64,000 bases of DNA from Malus domestica (GCF_042453785.1 NC_091672.1:5432001-5496000), one strand, 5' to 3'. Shown: positions 44,527 to 55,715, counted from the stretch's first letter. Notes: a model not told the origin generated them from the sequence alone. Numbers and translations: made by a program.

Positions 44527-45587
44527 AGATATCACATGCCCCACTAAAGCACATGATTTAACGTTTAAAAGAAGAAAATACAGAAAAATAATGACTTATT
44601 ATATTAACACCCCACAAATTGTTAAATAAACCTCACATATTTAATACACTTCATATTTGCTTTTTCAATTAAAAATTATCTTAATACACTCTACATATTT
44701 TCCCATAATACCCTCATACCCTACATTCTTAATATACACTTTATATTTTCTACATATTACATTTTCTACATGCATCTCATATTTTTTATACACCCCACAT
44801 TTCTCAAATCTTATAAAGCTTTTAATTTGGACAAAAAATGCCGACTGGAATTTTGACAAAATATGTTCTTTGGGATTTAAAACATATGTGAGTTGTTTTT
44901 AATTCCACCATTAAAATCCATGTCGTCTGTTTTTAATATCTAGTTGTAATTTTAGGTGTTTAATTCTTCATGTAATCTCTGTGATTTCTAAAAAATAAAT
45001 ACGAACATAGAAGCTTGAAAATGAATCAAAAGCAGGATTAAATAATTATCGATGTCGTCAAAATCACTAAAACAATAAAAAAAATATGAAGTCTTACCTC
45101 ATGTGAAGCTTCCGAAACATCGACATCGTGTTTCATTCGCCAAAAACAAATTTTCTCAATCAACATGTTTGTAGTTTCATTGATTAGGGTTTTGTTAAAC
45201 AATAGATGGTATGCTGGATTTTGATAGTTGAAGAAGATAAATAATATGTTAAAAGTGATTTGGGGTATATAATGAGATTTTTGGAGTGCTAATAACAGTT
45301 CACTTTTTTTTTTAAAGGAAAACTAATGAAAAGAGATTGAAAACTTTGAGTTTTAATGAAAATGATAAAAATGTGTTGTAAGTGAATACTACAAAGATTG
45401 AATTCTTAGGATAAAAATATGGTTTTTCGTTAAAATGAATAATATCAGGAGCTTTTCTTTAAAAATCTTTTTTTTAAACCTAGTAAAGTTAAAATTGTCA
45501 TTGCATAGTATGATAAATAAGTTATTTAATATTAAATTTTAATGTAGAGTGTTAATACAAAAACTAAAATAATTAAAAAATAAACTC
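44527..45587. other. AT-rich intergenic DNA with a dispersed repeat
   Basis: No gene seen. 45305-45470 (GGAAAACTAATGAAAAGAGA and AAAACTTTGAGTTTTAATGA) matches the reverse complement of 60070-60235, so both belong to one dispersed repeat family. Confidence 0.5.
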
Positions 45588-45718
45588 GACAACTGTTGCA
45601 TCTCCGAACCTTTTGCACTGCGCCGTTCTTTTTGCTCAGCGATTCAGCACGCCCCTCCGGCGCCGTTTTCTGGTCATCCGCAAGTTCTCTCACACCCGCC
45701 CGAAACTCCAACATCCAG
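45588..45718 (+). promoter_or_regulatory. RPS5-type leader exon A, upstream of the BTB gene
   Basis: A CT-rich non-coding exon with GCGCCGTTCTTTTTGCTCAG, CGATTCAGCACGCCC and GAAACTCCAACATCCAG, then a GTCAGTGTTCATC donor. The same phrases occur at 54530-54649, 57250-57387 and 61000-61086. About 300 bp of following intron also align by eye with the RPS5 copy 2 intron. No telo-box lies upstream, unlike the ribosomal copies. Splicing to the BTB exon (acceptor at 47092) is inferred. Confidence 0.6.
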
Positions 45719-46104
45719 GTCAGTGTTCATCCCTTATCCATCTCTGCAACTTCCCGTCCCTTATAGCTTATCGTTCTCATCACATCTACTACTGACTATC
45801 AAATTCAGTTTGTGTGTCACTTCTTAATTCTTCGTTCTGTTATTCTTTTAATAAGAATTAGGATTGAATTTTTTGTTGGGTTTGTGAATTGAAATTTGAA
45901 ATTTTGAATCACAAAATTTGGTATAAAGGCGATTAATTTACTTCTTTTATTTCTCTTGCTATTTTTTTCTCTCATTTTTGTAAATTTATTTGTAGAAACA
46001 TATGGGTTTAGTCCCAATACTTACATTAATTTATGTAATATTGGGAAGAAGAAAAATTGAAGTCCTGTCAAATAAAGTTAAATTTTTTTAATCTAATCTG
46101 TAGA

Positions 46105-46175
46105 TACAACAACAAGCTTTATTCCACTAGGAGGTGTCGCCTATATGAATTTTACAACGCCACTGCACTTCGTTA
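46105..46175 (-). mobile_element. RTE LINE tail fragment in BTB intron 1
   Basis: CAACAACAAGCTTTATTCCA, then GGTGTCGCCTATATGAATTT and an ACTGCACTTCG end, is a degenerate reverse-oriented copy of the RTE 3' end. Confidence 0.55.
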
Positions 46176-46881
46176 TGTATCAATATATTTCATCCTCAAA
46201 AGGAATTTATGTATGCATTCGTTTTCATCTTCTTGTTCTTCTGTTCTTGTTTTTAATTTTGACGACATATTAGTTTATGTTCGATTTTGAAATCTTTAAA
46301 TGTTTTTTTTTTTTTCTGTTTCTGTTTGTTCTATTACTTGCCATGTTTTCAGATAAGTTGGAGTTGTAGACTGTGTTTGTCAGAGTAGATCGGCAGATCG
46401 TATTTTGATATGATCATATAGATTTGATATGGTATGGGTTCCCAAGTTCTTTTGAGCAATTTTAAAGGAGAAAAAACATAAGAAGTATCTGCATCAACTA
46501 GTTGAGAATTTGGATTTAAGCTAGTTAGTTAGAAGTAAATGGAGTCGTTACCGCTCGATAAGGCTTAGGTTGAATTTTGTTTTGCTATCATCTGAACTGG
46601 TATATAGTTGAAATGTAACAAGAACTCACATGCAATCGGCTGTTTTGCTGCACCTGGCAATAGTGAAATGGTTTGGTTAGTCTGGGAAAAGTGTCCCATA
46701 ATATCACAAATCTACTTTTCAACTCTTTTTGGTCACATAATGTTTCTCATAAGGTGTGATTTCATTCTTTTATGACCCAATTTGCAACAATCAGCTCAAT
46801 ATGTTGATAATTGTTACTATTTCAAGCCAAACTGAAACGGAAAACAATTGAAATTTTGAAAAATATCCGGTTTGTATGGAA

Positions 46882-47024
46882 GAAGGTGAGCCTTGGCGCA
46901 ACGAAAGGTTACTACTTTGTGACCAAAAGGTCATGGGTTCGAGTCGTGGAAACAGCCTCTTTGCAAAGCAAGGGGTAAGACTGTGGACGAGTGGGAAGCC
47001 TTGTTGGCTTGGGGTCACCCTTTT
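46882..47024 (+). mobile_element. Au-type tRNA-derived SINE in BTB intron 1
   Basis: The head shows GCCTTGGCGCAACG (A box) and GGTCATGGGTTCGAGTCG (B box), followed by the Au-like body GGAAACAGCCTCTTTGCAAA. The perfect 18-bp duplication TATCCGGTTTGTATGGAA flanks it at 46864-46881 and 47025-47042. Confidence 0.85.
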
Positions 47025-47138
47025 TATCCGGTTTGTATGGAAATTTAATGATGGTCACTTCTAACATTTGTGCTAATCATGTTTATGTACAGATTCCAAC
47101 ATTTGTTCAAGGTATACTCATTAGTGCTTAATGCTTCA

Positions 47139-48575
47139 ATGGAGTATCTTGTAAGTTTCCCCAAACATTTGTTAACTCTAAATGTTTTTGTCATTGCTAT
47201 CCTCATTTCAGTTTTTGTATGGTTAGTCTGTTATTTCTTCTATTCGTTTAATGTTCTTTTCTTTCAGGGTTCTGAAAAAAGTACTTCTAGCCAGATTGGG
47301 GACCGATCAACCAGTGATGTTGTTGTGAGGATACGCACAGAGGATGGGCGGGATGATCGGCTATATTGTCATTCCCAGATCCTCTTGGAAAAGAGCAAGT
47401 ATTTCGCTGATCGCCTCTCTGAAAATTGGCCAACATGTCAGATTCTTGACTCACGCAACTGCGTTGACGTATACTGCCAAGAATCAGAATTTGACCACCA
47501 TGTCAGTGTTCTCCGCCTTTTTTACGTCGCAGTAGATGGCTTAGTTGATAACTTGTGGCATGGTGTAAAAAACGCCATTGGAATTCTCCAGGTGGCTGTC
47601 AAGCTTGGATGCCCACAAATCATAACTGCTTGTGTGAACTACTTAGAAGCAGTTCCCTGGGAAGAGTCCGAGGAGGAGGAGATTTTAAAGATCGTACCAC
47701 GCCTGGGATCACAAGTGGAGCCAATTCTTGCCCGTCTTCTTCCAGTCAATCACTCATCAATTATGGGGATATTTTTGTCAACCATCCGATTTGCCACATC
47801 GTCCCCTCCTCCAATCATGAATGATCTCAAGTCTTCTGCCCAGGAGCAGCTTGAGTACATGCTTACTGAAGATGATGATGCCCCGCTCTTAACAGCCGAT
47901 GATGAAGTCAAATCCGAGGTGAAAGAATGTGTGAATAGACTATTTGGAAGATTTAGTAATCTATTAGAAGCTTTGTTATGTGAAGTAGAATTATCTTCTG
48001 ATGGAGGGAAGATGCAGTCGTTTCAAACGCTTTTATCAGATCTGTCGTGGGCATGTCAGATATTAACTAAGTTGGAAACTATGAGGGAACTTGTCTGCAA
48101 TTGGATGGATGCATCGGATAAAATAGTTAACGTTGTAAAGCAAGCAAGGCCGACAGCTGAACTAATTGAGACAAAGCTTAGGATTGTTGAGGTTGCAGCA
48201 AAGATTCTAGAGGCAATAGGTTACGGCACTGTCATTTTGCCAACTGCAAAACGGCTTCATATGGTTAAGGTGTGGCTTCCTTTTGTGAGGGTTGCGAGAC
48301 CAGTGATCGATTCTGCCACAACTACCGGTGATGACGCTCCTACGCTAAAGATGGATAGTGAACTGTGGCAATCCTTGGAATCCACATTTGTTTCCATAAT
48401 TCTTACACTTCCATCCGTCGAGCAGGCGGAGATATTGACTGAATGGTTGGAGAATGAACATATTCAATATCCTGACCTGACTGAGGCATTTGAGGTATGG
48501 TGTTACAGATCCAAGGTTTCCAAAAGAAGACTATCATTTATATCGGTGAACCATGAGAAAATCGATACACATTAA
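47139..48575 (+). CDS. BTB/POZ domain protein (At3g05675-like)
   Basis: CDS 47139-47150 joined to 47268-48575: 1320 bp, 439 residues. The start is the ATG of MEYL, followed by GTAAGT and an acceptor TTTCAG before GSEKSTSS. The upstream hydrophobic in-frame stretch is read as intron and leader. The N-terminal half is a BTB/POZ fold (SDVVVRIRTEDGRDDRLYCH, SKYFADRLSENWP, DSRNCVDVYC). The rest is the helical domain of this plant family (WACQILTKLETMRELVCNWM). Family members are thought to be CUL3 substrate adaptors. Its transcript probably starts in leader exon A, 1.4 kb upstream. The frame is intact and the gene looks functional. Confidence 0.85.
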   Translation: MEYLVSFPKHLLTLNVFVIAILISVFVWLVCYFFYSFNVLFFQGSEKSTSSQIGDRSTSDVVVRIRTEDGRDDRLYCHSQILLEKSKYFADRLSENWPTCQILDSRNCVDVYCQESEFDHHVSVLRLFYVAVDGLVDNLWHGVKNAIGILQVAVKLGCPQIITACVNYLEAVPWEESEEEEILKIVPRLGSQVEPILARLLPVNHSSIMGIFLSTIRFATSSPPPIMNDLKSSAQEQLEYMLTEDDDAPLLTADDEVKSEVKECVNRLFGRFSNLLEALLCEVELSSDGGKMQSFQTLLSDLSWACQILTKLETMRELVCNWMDASDKIVNVVKQARPTAELIETKLRIVEVAAKILEAIGYGTVILPTAKRLHMVKVWLPFVRVARPVIDSATTTGDDAPTLKMDSELWQSLESTFVSIILTLPSVEQAEILTEWLENEHIQYPDLTEAFEVWCYRSKVSKRRLSFISVNHEKIDTH

Positions 48576-49248
48576 GTCGTTAACCTCTTCACTTGATCCT
48601 TTTCAACCATTTTCGTAGCTACTGATTTCTCGGACACCCTTTCTTAACCAATGTGTTTTGCAAAAGCTTGGGGAGATTGGGGAAAGACCGCGGGAAGTAG
48701 ATGGAATATTTGAATTAGTAGCTCGAGGGTATCATATGTCATTTTCGGGTCTCATAACTCCGATGCAATATGAGAGCTTCCGCCAACATCTTTGCAGTAT
48801 CCATCTGTGACTGGCAGGCAACAAAGTTTGATGCTGAGCAGTTCAAATATTTTTCCATCCAAGTCGTTGCAGCTTGAAGCATTCTCTGTGCGCAAGACTC
48901 GCTCAACGATCCTGACCCTGTGCTGTGCAGATTTGAGTTATCAGTATGAAGGAAGAAAGAAATTTTCCCCGGCCAATTGTCACTTACCAGTTTATGGTGA
49001 CAAGTGACGAGAATGCAGAGTTATTAGTTTGAGGAGGAGAAGCAAGATTTTTCTGATGGTACAAGAAATGAGATTGTTTGAGCGACTTTCTCCAACCACT
49101 CCTGACCCTTTAAACGCCAGACTTAATTACTGAATATTTGTTCATAACCATCAGAACACCTACAATGCTATAACTTCACAGCTAGCTTTCTCTGAAACAC
49201 CATATTCCCAAAGCTAATTAGTCTGAAGCCAACGGAAAAGAGAAATTG
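48576..49248 (+). other. 3' flank of the BTB gene
   Basis: Probable 3' untranslated region and downstream DNA. Open stretches are short and not recognised. Confidence 0.4.
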
Positions 49249-49595
49249 AATGAAACTATTTAAATTTTGAGATTCATTGTTTTTACACCGCATGATAGTG
49301 AGTGAACTAGATATACAGACTTAGTTTGGTCGTACCAAGCCAACTCAAGGCATAGCATGAGGTAATGAAACTATTTAAATTTCAAGATTCATTGTTTTTA
49401 CGTTGCATGGTAGTGAGTGAACTAGATATACAGACTTAGTCTGATCGTACCAGGTCAGCTCAAGGCATAGCATAATTTAATGAAACTATTTAAATTTCGA
49501 GATTCATTGTTTTTACATAGCATGATAGTGAGTGAATTAGATATACATACTCAATCTGATCGTACTAGGTCAACTCAAAGGCATAGCATAATTGC
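49249..49595. repeat. 115-bp tandem repeat, three copies
   Basis: Units start AATGAAACTATTTAAATT at 49249, 49364 and 49479 and share CATAGCAT ends. They differ by a few substitutions each, so they are older than the 35-bp array in RBL15. Confidence 0.95.
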
Positions 49596-49758
49596 GTAGG
49601 TAAGGCGAGACTTCTTTGAGAGTGACCTTACAGGTTGGCAGTGGTTGAGGAGGGTAATACAAGTCAAGGAGAAGGGCGAGCTCCAAACTCATCAATCAGT
49701 GTTGCTTTGTAAGCAATTCAAGCTCAGGGAGGCAGGCACAGGCTGCAAGGCCAAATCA

Positions 49759-49862
49759 ATTAAACCAAACTAACCTAACGGCAATCAAATGGGAGGTGAA
49801 CATCACCATTAATTAAACCAAACTAACCTAACGGCAATCAAATGGGAGGTGAACATCACCAT
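49759..49862. repeat. 52-bp perfect tandem duplication
   Basis: AATTAAACCAAACTAACC...CATCACCATT is repeated exactly at 49759 and 49811. Confidence 0.95.
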
Positions 49863-50266
49863 TACCGTCGGGGTTTAGCAAAGTTGAACTCTTTATACTA
49901 GCACTTTGTCAGATAAAAAGGAATACAAAATTGGGATTGAGTTCTGTGCTTTTGAATCTTTATCAGTAGTTCATCAAATCTTTTGTCATAACTTGTTATC
50001 ATGTAATAGGCAAATTGCACAAATGGTGATTAGGATAAATGATTAGAACCAACATCCTTCATTTAACAGTGGATAGATCAGACCACCAGCAAGTCCACTA
50101 GTTTGGACAACAAACTGCTCATCAAAAGAGAAACTAAATATCGACTAAACTACGTACCCCAGAGGAAATGGAATCAGAATCCACACTCCAACGATTTTCA
50201 GAACAAGACACCGTCAATGATCTTCAAATCTGTATCTGACAGATTCGGATAATTGGAACCTAAACC

Positions 50267-53200
50267 CTAATCCACTTCTTTCACAACTCTGTTCAGATGA
50301 TCCCATTCCAGGTCACCGATTTCTACAGTGACTGAATCCTCATTATTTATGTAAGCCAACAACTTCTCCTGAATACTTTCGGGGAAGCTACACTTCTCTC
50401 CGAGTAGTCTTATAAATTCTTCAGATCCTTCCACATCTGCTTTCTGTTTCATGTATGTCATACAGGCAGCCACAACATCCCTGTCTGGCGTCCACCGTGA
50501 CCCCTCAACAACTGAAAGTGCTTTCCTCATCGACTCAACTGTCTTCTCAGTTTGGTCATGATTGAGATAGCCCTTTGCCAGATAGTACCAAGTCTTCGCA
50601 TCCGGTTTCCCACCCTTCAGCACTATCCTGTTAATAATGGATTCAGCCTTGTCAACTAGGCCTTTTTTGGTATAAGCACTGATCAAGAAATTTGGGATAC
50701 GAATGTCTGGAGTTAAATTCTTGGATTCCCATTCGTCATAGATCTTCTCGGCACTTTCAATGTCGCCAACCTTCAAGACTGAGGTTATTATACTTATATA
50801 ACCCCTATTGTATATTTTCAAGTGCTTCTTGTATAGTTCCCACAGTCTCATAACACTATCTTTCTCCCCTAGTGCTGCATATTGTGTCATAAGGTACTCA
50901 TATGCTCCCCTCTTTCTTTTAGAACTTGGTATCAGTTTCTCAGCCTTCTCTAGCATTGCCAAAGCCTTTTTCACATTTTGTGTTTTCGTATAACCATTTG
51001 CTGCATTGGTATAACTATCCCAATCCATATGAACCTCGGGATTGGATTCCCACTCTGCCATAACCTTGTCAATTCCCTCAAGATCAGAAGCAGCTGCACA
51101 TACATTGAGCTGGATACAATAAGTGTATTTGTCACGACCAATTCCCCTCTCTTCCATTTCACTCATTAGAACATTGAATTTGTCAGTGTTTCCACTCTGA
51201 TAATACAAATTGAGCAAAATGTTATAGGACAACGGTGTCCTAGCAAACCCCAAATCCCTCATCGTCTGCATAATTTCCTCAGCCTTTTCCACAAGTTTTG
51301 CATGAGCAAAGACGTTCAGTAGAGCACAGTAAACATCCCGACCTTTCAACTGTTTTGGAATGTTGTTAAAATAATCCTCAGCTTGTTTTATTCCATGAAC
51401 TTTTCCAATCAAATCAAGCCTGATGGCAACATCGGGAATCGTAAGCTCAAAGTACCGTTTGTCAGACACCCACATTGATACCTGCAAATAAATAAACAAA
51501 ATCAAACTTTCAGAAGTTGGGTTGCTACTTGATAACATACTAGACAAGACAATCACTCTCCAGAAATCCAAGTATCAAGATGATGAAACAGATGAAAGCT
51601 TGACCATTTGGGGTGGTCTTATTTTGAATTCTAATCATGGCTCTCAGAGTTAACAGTCTAAATGAATATGAGCTCCTTCTAAGAGGGATCCCCTTCCATT
51701 CTTGGAGCGAGATAGGACAGTGCCCTTGTATGGGCTGTCTCTTGACCATGTATTGATCATATAGCAACCATATATAATGGGGCTAAAAAGGGCCAAACAC
51801 TGAACTTTAAACGGCCACTACATGGTCAATACATGGCCTCGAAATGGTGGATATGAGGGCACAATCCTATCCTGCTCCAATAGCAGGATCCCTCTTATAC
51901 GGTTCCATTTAGGTCAGAAGGCTTCCATTCAACGGCCATATTTCAATATCCTTCGGGTGACATCATCAACGCAATTTATTCCTTCTTTCGTAAGCATTGA
52001 CCAAAGCCACTCACTCTGGCACTTAATCATTCCCACGTCCCATTTTTACGTGCTTTTCTTTGACCTTAAGATTTTGATGCCTTACATGAAGTGAGTTTTT
52101 CGTTATGTGATGTTTTAATTCAATAATATTATGTCGTACCCAGTGCACAAGGCTCCCGCTTTACGCAGGGTCTGGGAGAGGTGAATGTCGGCTAGCCTTA
52201 CCCCCATTTATGGAGAGGCTGCTCCCAATTCAATAATATTATGTGAAGTAGAAAAAACACGTGATATGTCATTATTGAAACGAGTTGTCAACGTATTTAT
52301 TTTATGCAAGATGACTTTTTATTTAGTGTATAAAGGACACGTGTGAACCAGAACGACGCATGACAGTAAACTTGTTCAACGTGAGTTGCTTTCCTCAGTA
52401 TATATTAATGTGACCATGCTCTTGTTTTAATCTTGACCATCCAGTAAATTCAATGGATCGGATTGTACATGCCAAGCTCTAGATCAAACTGTTTTTTTTT
52501 TTTTTTGAACAAACGATATTATCTACACTAAGGGGGAGGGGGTGGGCTTATCCTCACAATGGGCTAGCAATAATGTAGTTCAAATTCGTCTTTGGCGAGA
52601 ATCGAACCTAAGACCTCTCACTCACAAATGAAGAGGAATACTACTAGACCGTAGTAGTAAGTGACAGATCAAACTGTTGTTTGAAGCTCCAACTTAAACT
52701 GTTATTCTGGAAGCTGTGGTTATAAATTTAGGTTTAGTGCCTAATAGAAGCCTTGTTCGAAATTAGAGAGTTGGTAAATTAGTAACGACTCTGATTAGTT
52801 TGGTCCATGGTCCATGGAATGTTTAATTTAGTTAAACATAACCAAGATAAGCAAAAAAATCAGAGGCCTAGATAGTTCAGTTTAAGGAAAAATTAAACAG
52901 ATAATTAACAGATAAACTAAACAAAACACATTTACAAGGACAGAAAACCACAAAATTAATTAATCAGAGCAAAGCTTAATTATTCCTTTGTTTACAAAGC
53001 ATTAGAAAAAGGATCAAAGTGGAAGAGAAAAGAGAAAAATAATAATAAAGATGGGAATTTGCTGGGGTTTTCTGGGTGATCATCCAACACCACTAGGCTC
53101 TTCTGGGTACAAGTATCTATCTCATCATTTTCTATTTTTCATTTTTCAAACTATGCCCTATAGGTCTATATGCAATCAAACGCTGATAGGAAAACAATTA

Positions 53201-53855
53201 GGCTACCCTATAGCACAACTTCAATCCATTGACAGTTCAGTTTCGCCGAGTTCAACAGAATAGTTGATAAATTAAGTAAAATCCTGAATGAGAACTCTAA
53301 TTTATTATACCCTATAACACTTTATTGTGGGACCAAAACAGGGCAAAAACAGAGCTATAAACAGTCACTATATGCATTCAAAAGGAGATAGGAAAACAAT
53401 TAAGCTACTCAATTAGCACAATTTCCATCCATTGACAATTCAATGCCACCGAGTGCAACAGAATATTCATTAATTTAACTAAAAATTTGAATAAGAACCC
53501 TAAATTATTTTCATTTCCACATTTTCCAGGCAACCAAACAGAAAATAGAAAATACTAGTACCTCAAGAGCGTGCTTGTGCTTCTTGTACTGCCTGAGCTC
53601 CTTGATGATGGTGACGAGGGCATCTTTGTGTGCGGTTCGGCCTTCTTCGACCCATTTGTCGAGAATCGGCGTAATGGGGGCCGCCGGATCTCCGGAGCGA
53701 GAAATCCGACGGTAGAGGGTGTTCAGTGTGCCTCTCCAGGACTCTCTGTAAGGACGGGCATACGTCTCCGTCGAGTAGAGCGAAACGCCCGGTACGTTTC
53801 GGAAACCGAAACGAGAGTAGAAATTGAACAGCGACGTCAGGCGAGAGCGGTTCAT
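50267..53855 (-). CDS. Pentatricopeptide repeat protein, P class, mitochondrial type (At2g20710/At4g21705-like)
   Basis: Exons 53562-53855 and 50267-51481 give 1509 bp, 502 residues. It starts MNRSRLTSLFNFYSRFGF, an Arg/Ser/Phe-rich presequence without acidic residues that suggests mitochondrial import. The intron (51482-53561) starts GTACTA and ends GCAG. From about residue 100 there are successive helical PPR units, for example DVYCALLNVFAHAKLVEKAE, TPLSYNILLNLYYQSGNTDK, PDIRIPNFLISAYTKKGLVD and DAKTWYYLAKGYLNHDQTEK. No E or DYW domain is present. Role: sequence-specific organelle RNA binding. It is divergent with RPS28; the two starts are about 0.7 kb apart. Confidence 0.92.
52135..52226 (+). 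mobile_element. Au-like SINE (body part) in the PPR intron
   Basis: GTGCACAAGGCTCCCGC and GGTGAATGTCGGCTAGCC followed by TTATGGAGAGGCTGCTCCC match the Au SINE body; the tRNA-like head is missing. The perfect 18-bp duplication AATTCAATAATATTATGT lies at 52117-52134 and 52227-52244. Confidence 0.85.
52494..52665 (-). mobile_element. tRNA-derived SINE with poly(A) tail in the PPR intron
   Basis: On the minus strand: ACGGTCTAGTAGTATTCC (A box), TTAGGTTCGATTCTCGCC (B box), a body ending GTAGATAATATCG and a poly(A) tail (poly-T on plus at 52494-52507). AGATCAAACTGTT flanks it at 52481-52493 and 52666-52678. Confidence 0.85.
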
Positions 53856-54529
53856 TTCGGAGAGAGAGGGAGTGGCGGGGTTCAAAGCTGGGCAGAATAT
53901 GATGAACGCGAGGAGAAACGACGTCGTGTCCACATGAACAACAAGATAAAATTGTAGAAATGAATTTCAATTTTAATTCAATTGGAGTAATGATCACTTA
54001 ATTAAAAATCCATGATCATTCCTTAACTCATCAAAATATGGTTATTTTCATCAACTTTACTAGAATTCCGTCAAAATGAGTTATGTTAGAAGGACCATTA
54101 CTACAACTGAATTAAAGTTAAATGATTATTGCTACAATTTTTCTTGTTTGGTTTATCATATTTGTTCCTTGATTTAAGCTTACTTGCGTACGTGACTCAT
54201 TTTGACATAAATTCTAAAAAAATTGACGAAACGAAAAAGATTATAACTACACGTTTTGATGAATTAAAAGACTAATAAACACAAATTTTTAGTTATATAA
54301 TTATTACTCTAATTAAATTAAAATTTATAAATTATTGCTACAATTTCTCCTCAACAATAAATAAGCCTAAAGTACTTCGCTTTTCCATTTTCCCTGAATT
54401 TATTTATTTACCGATATGCCCGTGAACTTTGAAGTACCGGTGGATGTGAAATACGTACAATAAGAAGGGTAAAACAGTAAACCCAACCCAAACCCTAGTC
54501 GACTAAACTATATTAACTCTCTTGAGCGA
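53856..54529. promoter_or_regulatory. Divergent promoter region of PPR and RPS28; telo-box at 54490-54498
   Basis: AAACCCTAG (54490-54498) is the telo-box typical of plant ribosomal-protein promoters, about 40 bases before leader exon B. The remainder is AT-rich with no TATA box clearly placed. Confidence 0.55.
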
Positions 54530-54649
54530 TTCTCCACACCCTTAGCAGCGCCGTTCCTTCGTCTTGAGCGATTCAACACACCCTTTTCCGACGCCGTTTT
54601 ATCGTCTTCTCCAAGCTCCTGCAGTCACTTCTGAAACTCCAACCTCCAG
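54530..54649 (+). promoter_or_regulatory. RPS5-type leader exon B, upstream of RPS28
   Basis: GCGCCGTTCCTTCGTCTTGA, CGATTCAACACACCC and CTGAAACTCCAACCTCCAG precede the donor GTCAGTGTTCATAG. The exon is strongly similar to leader exons A, C and D. The intron runs 54650-55516 to a GTGAAG acceptor one base before the RPS28 ATG. Confidence 0.7.
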
Positions 54650-55059
54650 GTCAGTGTTCATAGCTTTTCTCTGTAATTGCATCTGCCATCGCAATGTATA
54701 TTTTGTCTTAATTCTTCCTTTATGTTATTCTTTTAATTAGAATTAGGTTTGGATTTTTTTTCATCCTTTCAGTATTTTATACTAATTTTTGTTTGTTTGT
54801 CGAAATTTTTGTTTAATTGGAGAAAAATATCGTTGGGTTTGGTCCCTTACACTCGATTTTTATTTTGTTTTTTTTTAATATCGCAATAATTAAGGAACTG
54901 TCAATAGTGATTATTTAATCTGATTTACTGGCTTTCATATTTCTGTATATCACTTTTTCGGAGGAAGTTCGATCATCTGAAAGTTACATTGCAGCTCAAT
55001 TGTTAATGGAAGCTACCAAATGCCATTATTTTTTATACCCTATTTTTGTTGCTCCAACG

Positions 55060-55153
55060 GAAAGACGGGACACAGAACCGAGCGCAATGGCGTTTTAGGA
55101 TTCATATAGCTGACCCCACTTAGTGGGAAAAGGCTTTGTTGTTGTTGTTGTAT
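55060..55153 (+). mobile_element. RTE LINE 3' end in RPS28 intron 1
   Basis: GGGACACAGAACCGAGCGC, TTCATATAGCTGACCCCACT and a GGCTTTGTTGTTGTTGTT tail. It lies between the RPS5-like part and the RPS28-like part of the intron. Confidence 0.7.
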
Positions 55154-55517
55154 TGAGTTTTGTTGCTCTGTTTTGTGGTGGGTCTTGAATCTTAACTTGT
55201 GTTATACTTATTATCTGAAATTCGTAATGCTGTGTAAAGCGGTCTGCCCTCGTGATCTCGTGAGGCTGGCGGGATTTCGCTTTCCATTTTACCTCTTTGG
55301 TGGTTGTACTTTGGTTTGTTCTGTTTCTTGTTTTACAAACTAAGATAAGAGGCATAATTTTGCATTGTTGGTTTCCTTTACCCGCTAACTTGTTTCATAT
55401 ATGTTGTATTTCAATATATTTCTCATATAACTCAGCTTGCTTGCTGGCTAGATTGTAGGGTTAATTGACGTTCTGCGTTTTCTAAATTTTTCTTTTCTAT
55501 GTTGTTTTCTGTGAAGA

Positions 55518-55715
55518 ATGGAAAACACGATCAAGCATGCTATTGTGATCAAGGTTATGGGACGAACTGGATCTCGTGGGCAGGTGACTCAAGTGAGAGT
55601 TAAGTTTCTGGATGACCAGAACCGTTTCATCATGAGGAACGTCAAGGGACCAGTCAGGGAGGGGGATATCCTTACCCTGCTCGAGTCAGAGAGGGAGGCA
55701 AGAAGGTTGCGGTAA
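55518..55715 (+). CDS. RPS28: 40S ribosomal protein S28 (eS28)
   Basis: Intronless 65-codon frame that covers the whole family length: [65 protein letters not shown]. It is an OB-fold protein of the small-subunit head near the mRNA exit site. The start is fixed by alignment with plant S28 and by the acceptor just upstream. The 5' leader and first part of intron 1 look RPS5-derived. The last about 170 bp of the intron match the RPS28 pseudogene at 28.7-29.4 kb, so the gene appears chimeric upstream of the coding region. Confidence 0.95.
   Translation: MENTIKHAIVIKVMGRTGSRGQVTQVRVKFLDDQNRFIMRNVKGPVREGDILTLLESEREARRLR

Noticed and set aside
47070..47138. Hydrophobic N-terminal extension of the BTB protein
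   Set aside because: It spans a TGTACAG acceptor and a GTAAGT-bounded intron; splicing gives MEYLGSEK, which fits a cytosolic BTB protein.
49249..49595. CRISPR-like array
   Set aside because: Adjacent 115-bp units without unique spacers in a plant genome; ordinary tandem duplication.
51482..51571. In-frame extension before the second PPR exon
   Set aside because: It is intron sequence: the acceptor GCAG precedes VSMWVSD, which continues HALE of exon 1 in phase.
53856..53933. Upstream in-frame start of the PPR protein
   Set aside because: The internal Met (53855) gives an Arg/Ser-rich presequence typical of organelle import, while the upstream extension is acidic and hydrophobic and probably leader.
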